Shown here: in pieces, positions 24,239 through 34,981 of the stretch | Numbering within the stretch: the first letter of the stretch is position 1 | Layout: each line of letters begins with the position of its first letter | NCBI GenBank assembly: GCA_042862465.1 | Contig: JASTVH010000003.1 | Coordinates: 454,229-518,228, forward strand | Origin: JASTVH01 sp042862465 | Lineage (GTDB): Bacteria; Pseudomonadota; Gammaproteobacteria; Pseudomonadales; Oleiphilaceae | DNA: 64,000 nucleotides | Reading direction: 5' to 3' | Notes under the pieces: generated by a model | Seen by the model: only the letters and a program-made list of their open reading frames with translations | What the model was told of the DNA's origin: nothing | Database searches by the model: none | Translations under genes and position numbers: made by a program

Positions 24239-25219
24239 CTAAACCCGCGTCCGAAACCGCTGCCGGTACTCCCCCGGCGTCAACCCCGTCACCCGCTTGA
24301 ACAACCGGCTGAACGAACTCACATCCTCGTATCCCACCGCCACCGTCACGTTATCCAGCGTCATTCCCGGATTCTCCAGCAACCGCTTGGCGGCATCGAT
24401 TCGCACCTGGCGCAGGTAGTTCAGGGGCGTTTCACCCACCGCATGGCTGAAACGGCGCTTGAAGGTGCGCGGGCTGAGATGGAAGGTTTCGGCCAGTTGG
24501 TCGAGATTGATGCGATCCCCGAAGTGGGCGGCCATGTGGGCTTCCACGGCGTGAATCACCGGGTCCTGGTGCAGGCTGCGTCGCGGCAGACCGTGGAAGG
24601 CAGCCTGGCTGGTGCGGCCGGTTTCGATCACGAAGGCCTTGCCCAGTTCGCGGGCGGTGTCGCTGCCGCAATAGCGTTCCACCAGATAGACCCCGAGATC
24701 CAGCCAGGCCATGCCACCGCCGGCGCAGAATACCGGCGGGTCGGCGGCGATCAGGCGCTCTGCCTTTAGATCGACGTTCGGGAAGCGGCTGCGGAAGGCG
24801 TCGGCAAAGCCCCAATGGGTGGTCGCCGTACGGCCATCGAGTAATCCGGCCTCGGCCAGCAGGAAGGCCCCGGTGCAATTACTGGCGATGTCGGCGCCGT
24901 GTTCGGCATAGCGATGCAGCACCGGCAGCAGGTCACGGTTATCCGCCAGCACCTGGTCGATGGGCCCGCCGATGGTGGGCACGATGACGATGTGCGCCTC
25001 CTCCAGCGCCTCCCAGTGGCCATGACTTTGCAGCGTCACCCCGTTGATGCAGTGGCAGGGGGCGCCATCGCGGGTGAGCAGACGGACATCGAAATGCCGC
25101 TCAATCGGTTCGTTGGCAATCCGCGCCCAGGTCACACCGGCCAGCCGGAACAGGTCCATGACGCCGGTGACGGCGGTGGCCAGGGCGCCCTCGAAGCCGA
25201 GGATGGCAACCGTATGCAT
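24239..25219 (-). CDS. GlxA-type AraC-family transcriptional regulator
   Basis: A 326-residue regulator with an N-terminal DJ-1/PfpI-like domain (VAILGFEGALATAVTGVMDLF; SNCTGAFLLAEAGLLDGRTA; THWGFADAF) and two C-terminal AraC helix-turn-helix motifs (LDQLAETFHLSPRTFKRRF and MTLDNVTVAVGYEDVSSFSR). The ATG at 25219 has GGAG upstream. It is divergent from an acyl-CoA dehydrogenase gene 120 bases away, which is a likely target. The ligand is unknown. Confidence 0.9.
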   Translation of the reverse strand: MHTVAILGFEGALATAVTGVMDLFRLAGVTWARIANEPIERHFDVRLLTRDGAPCHCINGVTLQSHGHWEALEEAHIVIVPTIGGPIDQVLADNRDLLPVLHRYAEHGADIASNCTGAFLLAEAGLLDGRTATTHWGFADAFRSRFPNVDLKAERLIAADPPVFCAGGGMAWLDLGVYLVERYCGSDTARELGKAFVIETGRTSQAAFHGLPRRSLHQDPVIHAVEAHMAAHFGDRINLDQLAETFHLSPRTFKRRFSHAVGETPLNYLRQVRIDAAKRLLENPGMTLDNVTVAVGYEDVSSFSRLFKRVTGLTPGEYRQRFRTRV

Positions 25220-25339
25220 GGTAGTGCTCCAGAGGGTGAATGGCATAAACCGCCTATTTTATGTCATTCATGACAATGTTGCAGTCCCCGGCAACTGTGC
25301 CATGGTATTGCCATTCGTCGCACAACCCTGGAGCCACGC

Positions 25340-27142
<1,803 letters not shown>

Positions 27143-27145
27143 AAC

Positions 27146-27166
27146 GTCCGATGTTCCACATCGGAT
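27146..27166. repeat. Heptamer repeats forming a hairpin
   Basis: Three 7-base units, GTCCGAT, GTTCCAC and ATCGGAT, start four bases after the acyl-CoA dehydrogenase stop. TCCGATG and CATCGGA pair perfectly around a 5-base loop (27147-27165), so this copy could form a 3'-end hairpin. Confidence 0.55.
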
Positions 27167-27173
27167 GCGCCTT

Positions 27174-27264
27174 CGTCATTCCCGCGAAGGCGGGAATCCA
27201 GAGCGGGTAACCGCGTTAGTGCCTTGCATTCCGCCCTGGATCCCCGCCTTCGCGGGGATGACGG
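27174..27264. repeat. Inverted intergenic repeat (REP-like)
   Basis: Two arms of a long palindrome: the left reads CGTCATTCCCGCGAAGGCGG and the right CCGCCTTCGCGGGGATGACG, each arm itself a hairpin around GCGAAGGC or GCCTTCGC. This CGTCATTCCCGCG type is widespread between genes in proteobacteria. It lies in the 335-base gap after the acyl-CoA dehydrogenase. Confidence 0.75.
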
Positions 27265-27350
27265 AGGGGCGGGGATGACGGAGGGGGCGGATGACGGAGG
27301 GGGCGGATGACGGAAGGGTGCGGATGACGGAGGGCGGGGATGATCGTGAG
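27255..27350. repeat. Short tandem repeats of a GGATGACGGA unit
   Basis: The right end of the palindrome is repeated about five times with changes (units near GGGGCGGATGACGGAG, 16-18 bases each), giving a G-rich run. It looks like slippage-type expansion of the palindrome end. The remaining bases to 27477 hold no gene I can support. Confidence 0.65.
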
Positions 27351-27477
27351 GGCAGGGATAAAGGAAAACTCGGTAGGAATGAAAACGCGAGGGTTCTGGC
27401 AACACAGAAAGGGGATAGTTCCAGAGGTTGCTGGGCAGTTGAACAGGCTGATCGACCCACATCGTTAAGGAATACTC

Positions 27478-28254
27478 ATGTCACTGGTTAATATCGAACA
27501 ACGCGGCCACATTCTGCTGATCGGCCTCAATCGCCCGGAAAAGATGAACGCCATGAACCGGGCCATGTACCACGAGATCGCGGCGGCCTATTACCGTCTC
27601 AACAGCGATCCGGAGCTGCGGGTCGGTCTGCTCTATGCCGAGGGGGACAACTTTACCTCCGGTCTGCAGCTGGACGACTGGGCCGGGGTGTTTGCCCAGG
27701 GCGGGATTCAGGTGAACGAGGGCGAGCTCGATCCTTTCCACGTGGTGGGCGAGCCGCTGAACAAGCCGGTGGTGTTTGCCGCCCAGGGAATCTGTTTCAC
27801 CTGCGGTGTGGAGATGATGCTCAATACCGACGTGCGCGTGGCGGCCAGCAACACCCGGTTTGCCCAGCTGGAGGTCAAACGCGGCATCTTCGCCTGCGGC
27901 GGGGCGACCATCCGCCTGCAGGAGGAGATCGGCTGGGCCAATGCCCAGCGCTATCTGCTGACCGGCGAGGAATGGACCGCCCAGCAGGCCCGGGAGTGGG
28001 GCCTGGTGCAGGAACTGGTGGCGCCGGGTGAGCAGTTTGATGTCGCCCTCGATATCGCCCAGCGCATTGCCCGGGCAGCCCCGTTGGGTGTCCAGGGCAG
28101 CCTGCGGTCTTCACGTCTGGCAAGGCTCGAAGGGCACGACGCGGCCAAGGTCCGCTTGTTCCGTGATCTGAAGCCTGTGATGGAAAGTGAGGATGTACAG
28201 GAGGGCATCGCCTCTTTCCTGGAGCGTCGGGAAGCGGTGTTCAAGGGGCGATAA
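27478..28254 (+). CDS. Crotonase / enoyl-CoA hydratase-family protein
   Basis: A 258-residue crotonase-fold protein with LIGLNRPEKMNAMNRAMYHE at the N-terminus, the oxyanion loop NFTSGLQLDDW and GICFTCGVEMMLNTDVRVAA. The usual GGG of the second loop is TCG, and the catalytic Glu region reads QLEVKRGIFACGGATIR. It probably hydrates or isomerises enoyl-CoA. It sits downstream of the acyl-CoA dehydrogenase but separated by a repeat-rich gap, so it may have its own promoter. Confidence 0.88.
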   Translation: MSLVNIEQRGHILLIGLNRPEKMNAMNRAMYHEIAAAYYRLNSDPELRVGLLYAEGDNFTSGLQLDDWAGVFAQGGIQVNEGELDPFHVVGEPLNKPVVFAAQGICFTCGVEMMLNTDVRVAASNTRFAQLEVKRGIFACGGATIRLQEEIGWANAQRYLLTGEEWTAQQAREWGLVQELVAPGEQFDVALDIAQRIARAAPLGVQGSLRSSRLARLEGHDAAKVRLFRDLKPVMESEDVQEGIASFLERREAVFKGR

Positions 28255-28377
28255 TTGCCGCAAATCAAGTCATCAAAGACTACACTTGTGAGAGAGTAGC
28301 GAACCCATGCAGTCGACCTCGCCATTCGAGTCGTTCACCATGGTTGTGATTCCGTAGCAGCGAGCCACCCCAACGAC

Positions 28378-31300
28378 ATGACCGCAATCGAGCGCCGCGA
28401 GTATGCCCGCCACGAACTGCGCCACGATGCCCTGATCGTGGCGCGGGATTTCTATCCGGCCGCTTGTGAAGTCGCCAACCTCTGCGATGGGGGCATGTGG
28501 CTTGATCACATCACCTCGAAAAAGCTGCTCGGTTATCTCGCTGATCACCCTGGCGCGCGGGTGGAAGTGCACCTGTTCGTGGATCGGCCCGGCCGGGAAA
28601 TCCACAGCCGCGTGCTGGCGGATGTTCGCCGTATCGGGGCGCAGGGGATCGGTGTGGAATTTGTGGAGCCCATGCCCGATCTGACCGCCCTGATGCTGGA
28701 CGTCGAGGCGCAGTCCCGCCATCGCCGAGTGCTGATGGCGGACGACGCCCGCCAAAAGCTCCGGCAGATTCTTCGGGACGAGACGGTCCGCTTCCTGCAT
28801 CCGTTGCTGGATGCCTTCGTCGAGGAAGCCCTGGAAACCATTCAGCGTCGTTTGGAAAAAGCGGGCCACCTGCAGGAAATCAACCGGCTCAAGGACACGC
28901 GACTGCTGCTGGTGGAGGGACGCGAGAGCTTTCAGGGTGCGTTTTTTGGCTGTTGGCAGACGCTGCGCGATCTGGCCCAGGGCAACACGGCCGGACGCCG
29001 GCCGGAAGATCTGCGCATCGTGGACAAGGCCCAGTTTGAGGACTGGCTGGAATTGCAGATGGTGGCCACCACGCTCGCCAACCATCACCGGGATCTACTG
29101 TTCCGGCTGAACCAGCTGATGGCGCAGCTCAGTCACCATGATCTGGACGACCGCAATAACCCACTGGCGCCCATTCCCCTCTGTCAGTGCCTGCAGTATG
29201 CCACTCATCGGATGGGCTTTGAGGCCGGCATCACGCCTTTGCTCTACCAGGCCTACGAAAACGCTCTGGAGAAGCTCTGGCCTCAAGCTATCGCGCAATT
29301 GATTGAACGGCTGGAAACCGCGGGACTGCGTGCACTGAGTCTGGAGAAGATGCCGCGCCACTGGTCGGCACCGGCGCAGCGTGCTCGCCGCCGACAAAGC
29401 ACCACCGACGATACCGTCCCGGGGGATAGTGAAACTGTCGTCAGTGAGCCGCAACAGGTGCCCAAACGAGTGAGCGGCAGCCTCTTGCGATTGGTGGGGC
29501 TGCATCGTGATCCGCGCAATCTGGAAGCACCGGAGCCGTCCAATAGGGAGGCGCTGCTGAATGAGCTGCGTCCACAGCGTGAACGTATTCGTGAAGCCCT
29601 GGGATCAACGGAAAACGCCAGCCTGGTGAATGTTCTCGGGCGCCTGACCCGGGAGTCGCCGGAGCTGGCGCGCCAGGTTCAGGCCCAAACCTGGGATCTG
29701 GCTCAACTGGTGGACCAGATTTTTCAGCCACTGGACAGTCAGAAGCAGCTTCAGCCCGAGCTTCGCCACATGTTGGACCAGCTGCGCCTGCCGGTGCTGC
29801 AGTTGCTCTTGGACGATCCCGGATTCCTGGAAGACGATGCTCATCCGGCACGCCAACTGATCAACCACCTCATGCGTCTGTGCCTGGCCGATCGTGGGTC
29901 CAGCAAGAACCTGGAACGCACGGTTGGCGATGTGGTGGAGCAGCTGATGTCCGCCGATGTTCTTGAGCCGGCGCTGTTGCAACGGCTCGGCGAACGCCTG
30001 GAAAAACTGGTGGAACGCCAGGATCAGGCCTTCCTGCGCAATGCCGAACGCATTGCCAAGAGCTTTGAAGGGCGCCAGAAGCTCCATCAGGCCCGTCGTG
30101 CCGTGCAGCGTCGCGTTCACATGCGACTGGCCGGGCGCGAGGTCCCTCTGATTCTGCTGGACCTGCTGGCGGCAGGCTGGGAACAGCTGATGGTGCTCGC
30201 CCTGCTGAAAGAGGGCGGTGACAGTGTCCGGGTGGCGGAGCTGTTCAATGTCATAGAGCAGCTGCAGGCCTGGCTCGGGCGCGAAGGTGACACCGAGGAT
30301 ATGGCCTTTGAACGGGAGCTGGAAAGCCCGGCGCTGCTGGAGCTGATCGAGCGTGAACTGGTGGCCACCGGTGAACCCGGGCGTTATCGCGAGGTGCTCA
30401 AGCGGCTGCGGTCCCAGTTGATGGATGAGGAACGCCCCGAGCACGTCTGGCTGGCTCACTATCCTCTGGGGGAAACCCTGGAAGAGGAACCCCGACCGCC
30501 TGAACCGGAGGACAATCGCTGGACCGCGCGAGCACACCAGCTGCATACCGGCGACTGGGTAGCCGTCTACGATGCGCAGGGTGAAGCGCAGCGCATGCGC
30601 CTGGTGTGGGTCGGTGACGACGCCTACCGTTTTGTGTTCCTGACACCCAAGGGACTGCACGAAGTGGAGTACGACTTCAACGATCTGGTCGACCGGCTGG
30701 CGCAGGGGGAAATCCAACGGGTCGAGCGCGACCAGGTGCCTTTCGTGGATCAGAGCCTCTACGACATCGTGCAGGACCTGTATCGCGAGATGGCTTTCCG
30801 CTCCAGTCATGATCCGCTGACCGGTTGCCTGCAACGGCATGCCTTCGAAAAGGAGTTGGACCGGCTTCTGCTCAAAGCCCAGGCCAGAGGCGAGCGGGGG
30901 GCACTGATCATCCTGGATATCGACCAGTTCAGTGTCGTCAACGCCAGCTATGGCACCGGTGCCGGTGATCAGATGCTGCGCGAGCTCGGTGTCCTGTTGG
31001 GGCAGTGGTGCCCGCAGCTGGAGGGGGACCGGGTTATGGGTCGACTGGGCAGCAATGAGTTCGGGTTGGCATTGATGCCACTGGGTGAGGAAGACATGCT
31101 GGATCTGGCCGAACGGCTCGGTCGACAATTCCGTGGCCATGCCTTCCGGCATCAGGGCGTGGAATTCACCACGACGCTCAGCGTAGGCACCGTCGCCCTG
31201 GACGAAGCATCGCCCGCCGTCAGCATGTTGCTCAATGAGGCTTACCTGGCGCTCAAGGGGGCCAAGCAGGCCGGTGGCGACCGCGTGCGCCGGGCAGAGG

Positions 31301-32085
31301 CCGGTCAGCACCAGCATCAGCAGGAGGTACTGTCCTGGGTGGCCCGCATTGACCGGGCCCTGGCAGAGGATACCCTGACCCTGCGGGCCCAGAAGATCGT
31401 ACCGGTGGATGGCGATGCCGCCGGGCATTGCTGTGAGATCCTGTTGGGCGTGAATGACGACGACGGCAATCCGGTTTCGCCGCAGGCGTTCATCGAAGCG
31501 GCCGAACGCTACAAACGCTCCAACCGGGTGGACCGCTGGGTGGTGGACCGTACTCTGACTTGGATGATGGACAACCCCAAGGCCGTTACCAAGCTGGACT
31601 GGCTCACCATCAACCTCTCGGGCACCTCATTGAGTGACGACGAGTTTCTGGGATTTCTGGAACAGCGCCTGCGAGGCTGTCCCGAATTGGCGCGCAAGAT
31701 CTGTTTCGAGGTCACCGAAACCGCGGCAGTGGCCAATTTGCACTACACCGCCGATTTCATGCGGGAAATGAAGCAGCTGGGTTGTCGCTTTGCCCTGGAT
31801 GACTTCGGTACCGGTCTGTCCTCTTACGCCTATCTGCAGCGTTTGCCGGTGGACCTGGTCAAGATCGACGGGGTGTTCGTCAAGGATCTGGCGAGCAACC
31901 TCACCAATTATGCCATGGTGCGCTCCATCACCGAGCTCAGCCATTTTCTGGGTATTGAGACCGTGGCCGAGTTCGTCGAGGACCTGGACACCCTGGAGGC
32001 GTTGCGGGAGATCGACGTGGACTATGCGCAGGGCTACGGCATATCGCCGCCGCGGGCATTGGCCAGTCTATTCGGCGAGTCCTGA
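28378..32085 (+). CDS. PilZ-like / DUF1631 / GGDEF / EAL c-di-GMP protein
   Basis: A 1235-residue cytosolic multidomain protein. Residues 5-100 look PilZ-like (ERREYARHELRHD and ANLCDGGMWL, an NxCxxG variant of the c-di-GMP-binding motif). Residues about 110-770 match DUF1631. A GGDEF domain at about 800-975 begins HDPLTGCLQRHAF, but the signature reads RLGSNEF instead of GG(D/E)EF, so cyclase activity is doubtful. The EAL domain at about 981-1231 keeps EIL, INLSG, FEVTET, ALDDFGTGLSSYAYLQ, VKIDG and ETVAEFVED, so phosphodiesterase activity is possible. The 3' end overlaps the convergent acyltransferase gene by 52 bases. Confidence 0.88.
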   Translation: MTAIERREYARHELRHDALIVARDFYPAACEVANLCDGGMWLDHITSKKLLGYLADHPGARVEVHLFVDRPGREIHSRVLADVRRIGAQGIGVEFVEPMPDLTALMLDVEAQSRHRRVLMADDARQKLRQILRDETVRFLHPLLDAFVEEALETIQRRLEKAGHLQEINRLKDTRLLLVEGRESFQGAFFGCWQTLRDLAQGNTAGRRPEDLRIVDKAQFEDWLELQMVATTLANHHRDLLFRLNQLMAQLSHHDLDDRNNPLAPIPLCQCLQYATHRMGFEAGITPLLYQAYENALEKLWPQAIAQLIERLETAGLRALSLEKMPRHWSAPAQRARRRQSTTDDTVPGDSETVVSEPQQVPKRVSGSLLRLVGLHRDPRNLEAPEPSNREALLNELRPQRERIREALGSTENASLVNVLGRLTRESPELARQVQAQTWDLAQLVDQIFQPLDSQKQLQPELRHMLDQLRLPVLQLLLDDPGFLEDDAHPARQLINHLMRLCLADRGSSKNLERTVGDVVEQLMSADVLEPALLQRLGERLEKLVERQDQAFLRNAERIAKSFEGRQKLHQARRAVQRRVHMRLAGREVPLILLDLLAAGWEQLMVLALLKEGGDSVRVAELFNVIEQLQAWLGREGDTEDMAFERELESPALLELIERELVATGEPGRYREVLKRLRSQLMDEERPEHVWLAHYPLGETLEEEPRPPEPEDNRWTARAHQLHTGDWVAVYDAQGEAQRMRLVWVGDDAYRFVFLTPKGLHEVEYDFNDLVDRLAQGEIQRVERDQVPFVDQSLYDIVQDLYREMAFRSSHDPLTGCLQRHAFEKELDRLLLKAQARGERGALIILDIDQFSVVNASYGTGAGDQMLRELGVLLGQWCPQLEGDRVMGRLGSNEFGLALMPLGEEDMLDLAERLGRQFRGHAFRHQGVEFTTTLSVGTVALDEASPAVSMLLNEAYLALKGAKQAGGDRVRRAEAGQHQHQQEVLSWVARIDRALAEDTLTLRAQKIVPVDGDAAGHCCEILLGVNDDDGNPVSPQAFIEAAERYKRSNRVDRWVVDRTLTWMMDNPKAVTKLDWLTINLSGTSLSDDEFLGFLEQRLRGCPELARKICFEVTETAAVANLHYTADFMREMKQLGCRFALDDFGTGLSSYAYLQRLPVDLVKIDGVFVKDLASNLTNYAMVRSITELSHFLGIETVAEFVEDLDTLEALREIDVDYAQGYGISPPRALASLFGES

Positions 32086-32807
32086 TACCGTTCAAGGGGC
32101 TTGAGACGTGAGGCGATGCATTGGCGTGTGCGGTCTTTGACGGCCTCCAGCGGCGCCTCCGGATCGGGTTGGTATGGCGGGTGAATATGCACCTCCACCT
32201 TGCCCGCAGTGAATACCCCACTCTTTTTGGGCAGGCGATCCCCGGAGAAGTTGACGGTCACTGGCAGAATCGGCAGACCGCTGTCCCGTGCTACCAGGAA
32301 GGCGCCCTTCTTGAAGGGCAGCAGTTGGCCATCCGGCGAGCGGGTGCCTTCGGCAAAAAACAGCAGACCGGTACCTTTCTGTAAACGTGCCACCCCGTCG
32401 CGGATACTTTTCAGGCTGGCGGCGCCATTGGAGCGGTCGATAAACAGGTTGCGCGAGGCATGCAGGGCAAAGCCGAACAGCGGGATGCGACGCAGCTCCT
32501 TCTTGATCACCCAGCGGTACTGCAGGCCCAGGGCCAGAACTAGCACTGGCGGATCAAAGTAGGACTGGTGGTTGCTGATGATGACGTAACGCTGGCCCGG
32601 CGAGATATTCTCCCGGCCGTGGATCTCCATATGCACCCGGCAGAGCTTGAGCAGCACCCAGGCCCAGATCTTGGTGAGGTTGAAGGCGAGATTGCCGGAG
32701 CGGCCGAACAGTGCGGCTATCGTGATGGGGAGAAACAGCAGCAGAGTCAGCAGGGCGGCCCAGAAAAAAAGCCAGACCGTTTTGAGATAGCGGAAGGCTA
32801 CAGTCAT
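32034..32807 (-). CDS. Lysophospholipid acyltransferase (PlsC family)
   Basis: A 257-residue membrane-anchored acyltransferase with an N-terminal hydrophobic helix (FFWAALLTLLLFLPITIAAL), the HX4D motif in ISNHQSYFDPP and FAEGTRSPDGQLLPFKKG. It most likely makes phosphatidic acid or remodels lysophospholipids at the inner membrane. Its last 17 codons lie opposite the end of the GGDEF/EAL gene. It is the second PlsC-type gene in the window. Confidence 0.9.
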   Translation of the reverse strand: MTVAFRYLKTVWLFFWAALLTLLLFLPITIAALFGRSGNLAFNLTKIWAWVLLKLCRVHMEIHGRENISPGQRYVIISNHQSYFDPPVLVLALGLQYRWVIKKELRRIPLFGFALHASRNLFIDRSNGAASLKSIRDGVARLQKGTGLLFFAEGTRSPDGQLLPFKKGAFLVARDSGLPILPVTVNFSGDRLPKKSGVFTAGKVEVHIHPPYQPDPEAPLEAVKDRTRQCIASRLKPLERYQDSPNRLANARGGDMP

Positions 32808-32934
32808 TGTGAATTATTCACTGCTTTGGGTTAAAGCAATCAGTTTTTCATGATCCCATCCCCGGGTCCATCCCGACGCCTTCCGATATAGAACCCCCAC
32901 CGTAAGGCAGGGGCTATCATACTCTCCGACGCCG

Positions 32935-33621
32935 TCAGGCCGCAGCCTTCAACAACCGGATCATCTCCTCCGCAACGCCGTCGGCTGACGCTGGATTCTG
33001 GCCCGTGACCAGCCGTTCGCTGACTTCCACACAGGTTTCGAACGGCTCGGCAAAGACGTGTTCGGCGCCTTCCTCCTCGAGTTTGTCCGCCAGCAGGAAA
33101 GGCACTACATCGGTTTTGCCCACCTTGCGCTCTTCCTCGTTGGAGAAACAGGCGACGTTCTTGCCATTTACCAGATACTGGCCGTCATCCAGCTTGAGAT
33201 TGACGAAGATCGCCGGTCCATGACAGACCGCACCGACAATACCGCCTTTCTCATAGATTTTGGTGGTCACGGACTGAAGCTGAGTCGCCTCGGGAAAATC
33301 CCACATGGTGCCGTGGCCGCCGGCGAAGAAGATGGCACCGTATTCTTCCGGGTCCACCTGGCCGGGGGAGAGTGTATGGTTCAGGGCATACTGGTCATCG
33401 GCGTTGTCCATGAAGGCCCGGTTCACGGGATCATCGTTATCCTCGGAGCCCGGGTCCATGGGCGCTTCGCCACCGGTGGGACTGACAAAATCCACCACCA
33501 GGTCGGCGTCACGAAAACGCTTCAGGGGATGACTGACCTCGGCGCAATGCCAGCCGGTCGGGTCGCCCGTTTTGCCCAGTTCGCCATGACTGGTCACTGC
33601 GATCAGTACCTTCTTTTTCAT
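32935..33621 (-). CDS. DJ-1/PfpI-family protein (type 1 glutamine amidotransferase-like)
   Basis: A 228-residue protein of the DJ-1/PfpI superfamily, Hsp31-like branch. Seen are KKVLIAVTSHGELGKTGDPT, AIFFAGGHGTMWDFPEATQL and the nucleophile elbow GIVGAVCHGPAIF with its reactive Cys. Members act as chaperones, glyoxalases or deglycases. The ATG at 33621 has GGAGG four bases upstream. It appears monocistronic. Confidence 0.88.
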   Translation of the reverse strand: MKKKVLIAVTSHGELGKTGDPTGWHCAEVSHPLKRFRDADLVVDFVSPTGGEAPMDPGSEDNDDPVNRAFMDNADDQYALNHTLSPGQVDPEEYGAIFFAGGHGTMWDFPEATQLQSVTTKIYEKGGIVGAVCHGPAIFVNLKLDDGQYLVNGKNVACFSNEEERKVGKTDVVPFLLADKLEEEGAEHVFAEPFETCVEVSERLVTGQNPASADGVAEEMIRLLKAAA

Positions 33622-33857
33622 GTTGCCTCCTTTCATTCCATGTCGCTCACTGCTACTACGGACATGGCATCGCGATGGATGGGTTTCAACAGCGGTCCAT
33701 GAACAGGTGGTAATCCTTTGGGCAGGCCGATCTACCGCGCCGACCATCGGACAGCGGTTTCTTAATATCATTTAATCCATATGAAATTGTGACCGGCATC
33801 CCCCCGCCGTTAGACTGAGCGCATTCGTAAGGAACCCAATGCATCAGGAGGAGCATT

Positions 33858-34193
33858 ATGAAAAAGTTGACCAGTTTCGTGTTCGTATCGGCCCTGGGCC
33901 TGTTTATTGTCGGCTGCAGCGATTCCCAGCAGGAAGCCGCGTCTGAAGACATGGAGCAGATGCAGGAATCGGTCGAGGAAGCCGGTGACAACGCTGCCCA
34001 GATGGCCGATGAAGCCGGGGACAGCATGGAAGAAGGGATCGAGGACATGCAGTCACCCAGCGCTGGCGAGCAGATCGAGGACAGCGCCGAGGATATGGGG
34101 GAAGAGACGGGCGAAGCCGTCGATTCTGCCACGGAAAGCGCCAACGAAACCTACGATGAAGCGAAGGACGAGTACAAGGACGCGACTCAGTAA
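33858..34193 (+). CDS. Small acidic lipoprotein
   Basis: A 111-residue protein with a lipoprotein signal peptide ending in the lipobox FIVGCS, so the mature chain would be lipidated at Cys 21. The rest is very rich in Glu, Asp and Ala with heptad-like helical repeats (EDMEQMQESVEEAGDNA), suggesting an extended coiled coil. AGGAGG precedes the ATG. A perfect hairpin built from heptamer repeats follows the stop. Function is unknown. Confidence 0.8.
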   Translation: MKKLTSFVFVSALGLFIVGCSDSQQEAASEDMEQMQESVEEAGDNAAQMADEAGDSMEEGIEDMQSPSAGEQIEDSAEDMGEETGEAVDSATESANETYDEAKDEYKDATQ

Positions 34194-34205
34194 GGCGCTT
34201 CGCGC

Positions 34206-34233
34206 GTCGGACGTCTGATGTAGGACGTCCGAC
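34206..34233. repeat. Heptamer repeats forming a 12-bp hairpin
   Basis: Four contiguous units, GTCGGAC, GTCTGAT, GTAGGAC and GTCCGAC, follow the lipoprotein stop. GCGTCGGACGTC (34204-34215) pairs perfectly with GACGTCCGACGC (34224-34235). No T-run follows, so it may protect the mRNA 3' end more than terminate transcription. Confidence 0.6.
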
Positions 34234-34372
34234 GCCCTCCCCCCCTGCCAGTGGTCCAGCTGCAGCCTCATTGCATTCTTAACATTCCGTTCGCTGTTCG
34301 TCCCGTCACTTCATCATTTACTTATGCTTGCGTCCGGTGCACCTTTGGGTCTCGCACTTGGGGAGACGGGGT

Positions 34373-34972
34373 ATGGTGCAGAGTTATCTCACGGGCATAG
34401 CAGTGTGCGCGGCGATCATCGTGGCAATCGGGGCGCAGAACGCCTTTGTGCTGGCCCAGGGACTGCGACGCTCGCATCACCTGACGGTTGCCCTGCTTTG
34501 TGCGCTTTGCGATGCAGTGCTGTTTGGGCTGGGGCTGGCAGGTGTGGCGAAGGCGATCGCCGCGCTTCCGGAATTGCAGTTGGCGCTGCGGGTTGGCGGT
34601 GGGCTGGTGCTGTTGGCCTATGCCGGCGCTTCCGCCTGGCGCGCCTGGCAGGGCAGTGGACGGCTGCAGCGCAGTGACGGTACCCAGGCCTCGGCGGGCG
34701 TGGTGATTGCCGCCTGTCTCGGGGTGACACTGCTCAATCCCCAGGTTTACCTCGATACCTTTGTACTGATTCCCATGATCGGTCTGGAACAGGTCAGCCC
34801 CCTGTGGTTCTGGGCGGGCGCCACCAGCGCTTCCCTGATGTGGTTCCTGCTGCTTTCCCTTGGCGCCGCAGCGTTGGCCCCCAAACTGGAAGGCCCCCGG
34901 GCGTGGCAGTGGATTGACGGCAGTTTCGCGTTCGTGATGGGCGTGATTGGGGTTGATTTGCTCTTGGGGTAA
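34373..34972 (+). CDS. LysE/ArgO-family amino acid exporter
   Basis: A 199-residue inner-membrane transporter with about six helices. The LysE signature is clear: IAVCAAIIVAIGAQNAFVLAQ near the N-terminus and CLGVTLLNPQVYLDTFVLIP in the middle. ArgO and LysE export arginine or lysine; the substrate here is not decidable. The ATG at 34373 is preceded by GGGGAGACGGGG. The nearest neighbour is the convergent HAD phosphatase nine bases on. Confidence 0.9.
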   Translation: MVQSYLTGIAVCAAIIVAIGAQNAFVLAQGLRRSHHLTVALLCALCDAVLFGLGLAGVAKAIAALPELQLALRVGGGLVLLAYAGASAWRAWQGSGRLQRSDGTQASAGVVIAACLGVTLLNPQVYLDTFVLIPMIGLEQVSPLWFWAGATSASLMWFLLLSLGAAALAPKLEGPRAWQWIDGSFAFVMGVIGVDLLLG

Positions 34973-34981
34973 GCGTCAGCC

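Noticed and set aside
27255..27350. Possible CRISPR-like array
   Set aside because: The units are 16-18 bases, contiguous and without spacers; they are a degenerate tandem repeat.
29605..31428. Long minus-strand frame (607 codons) opposite the GGDEF/EAL gene
   Set aside because: It shows no protein family features and lies opposite well-conserved GGDEF and EAL motifs.
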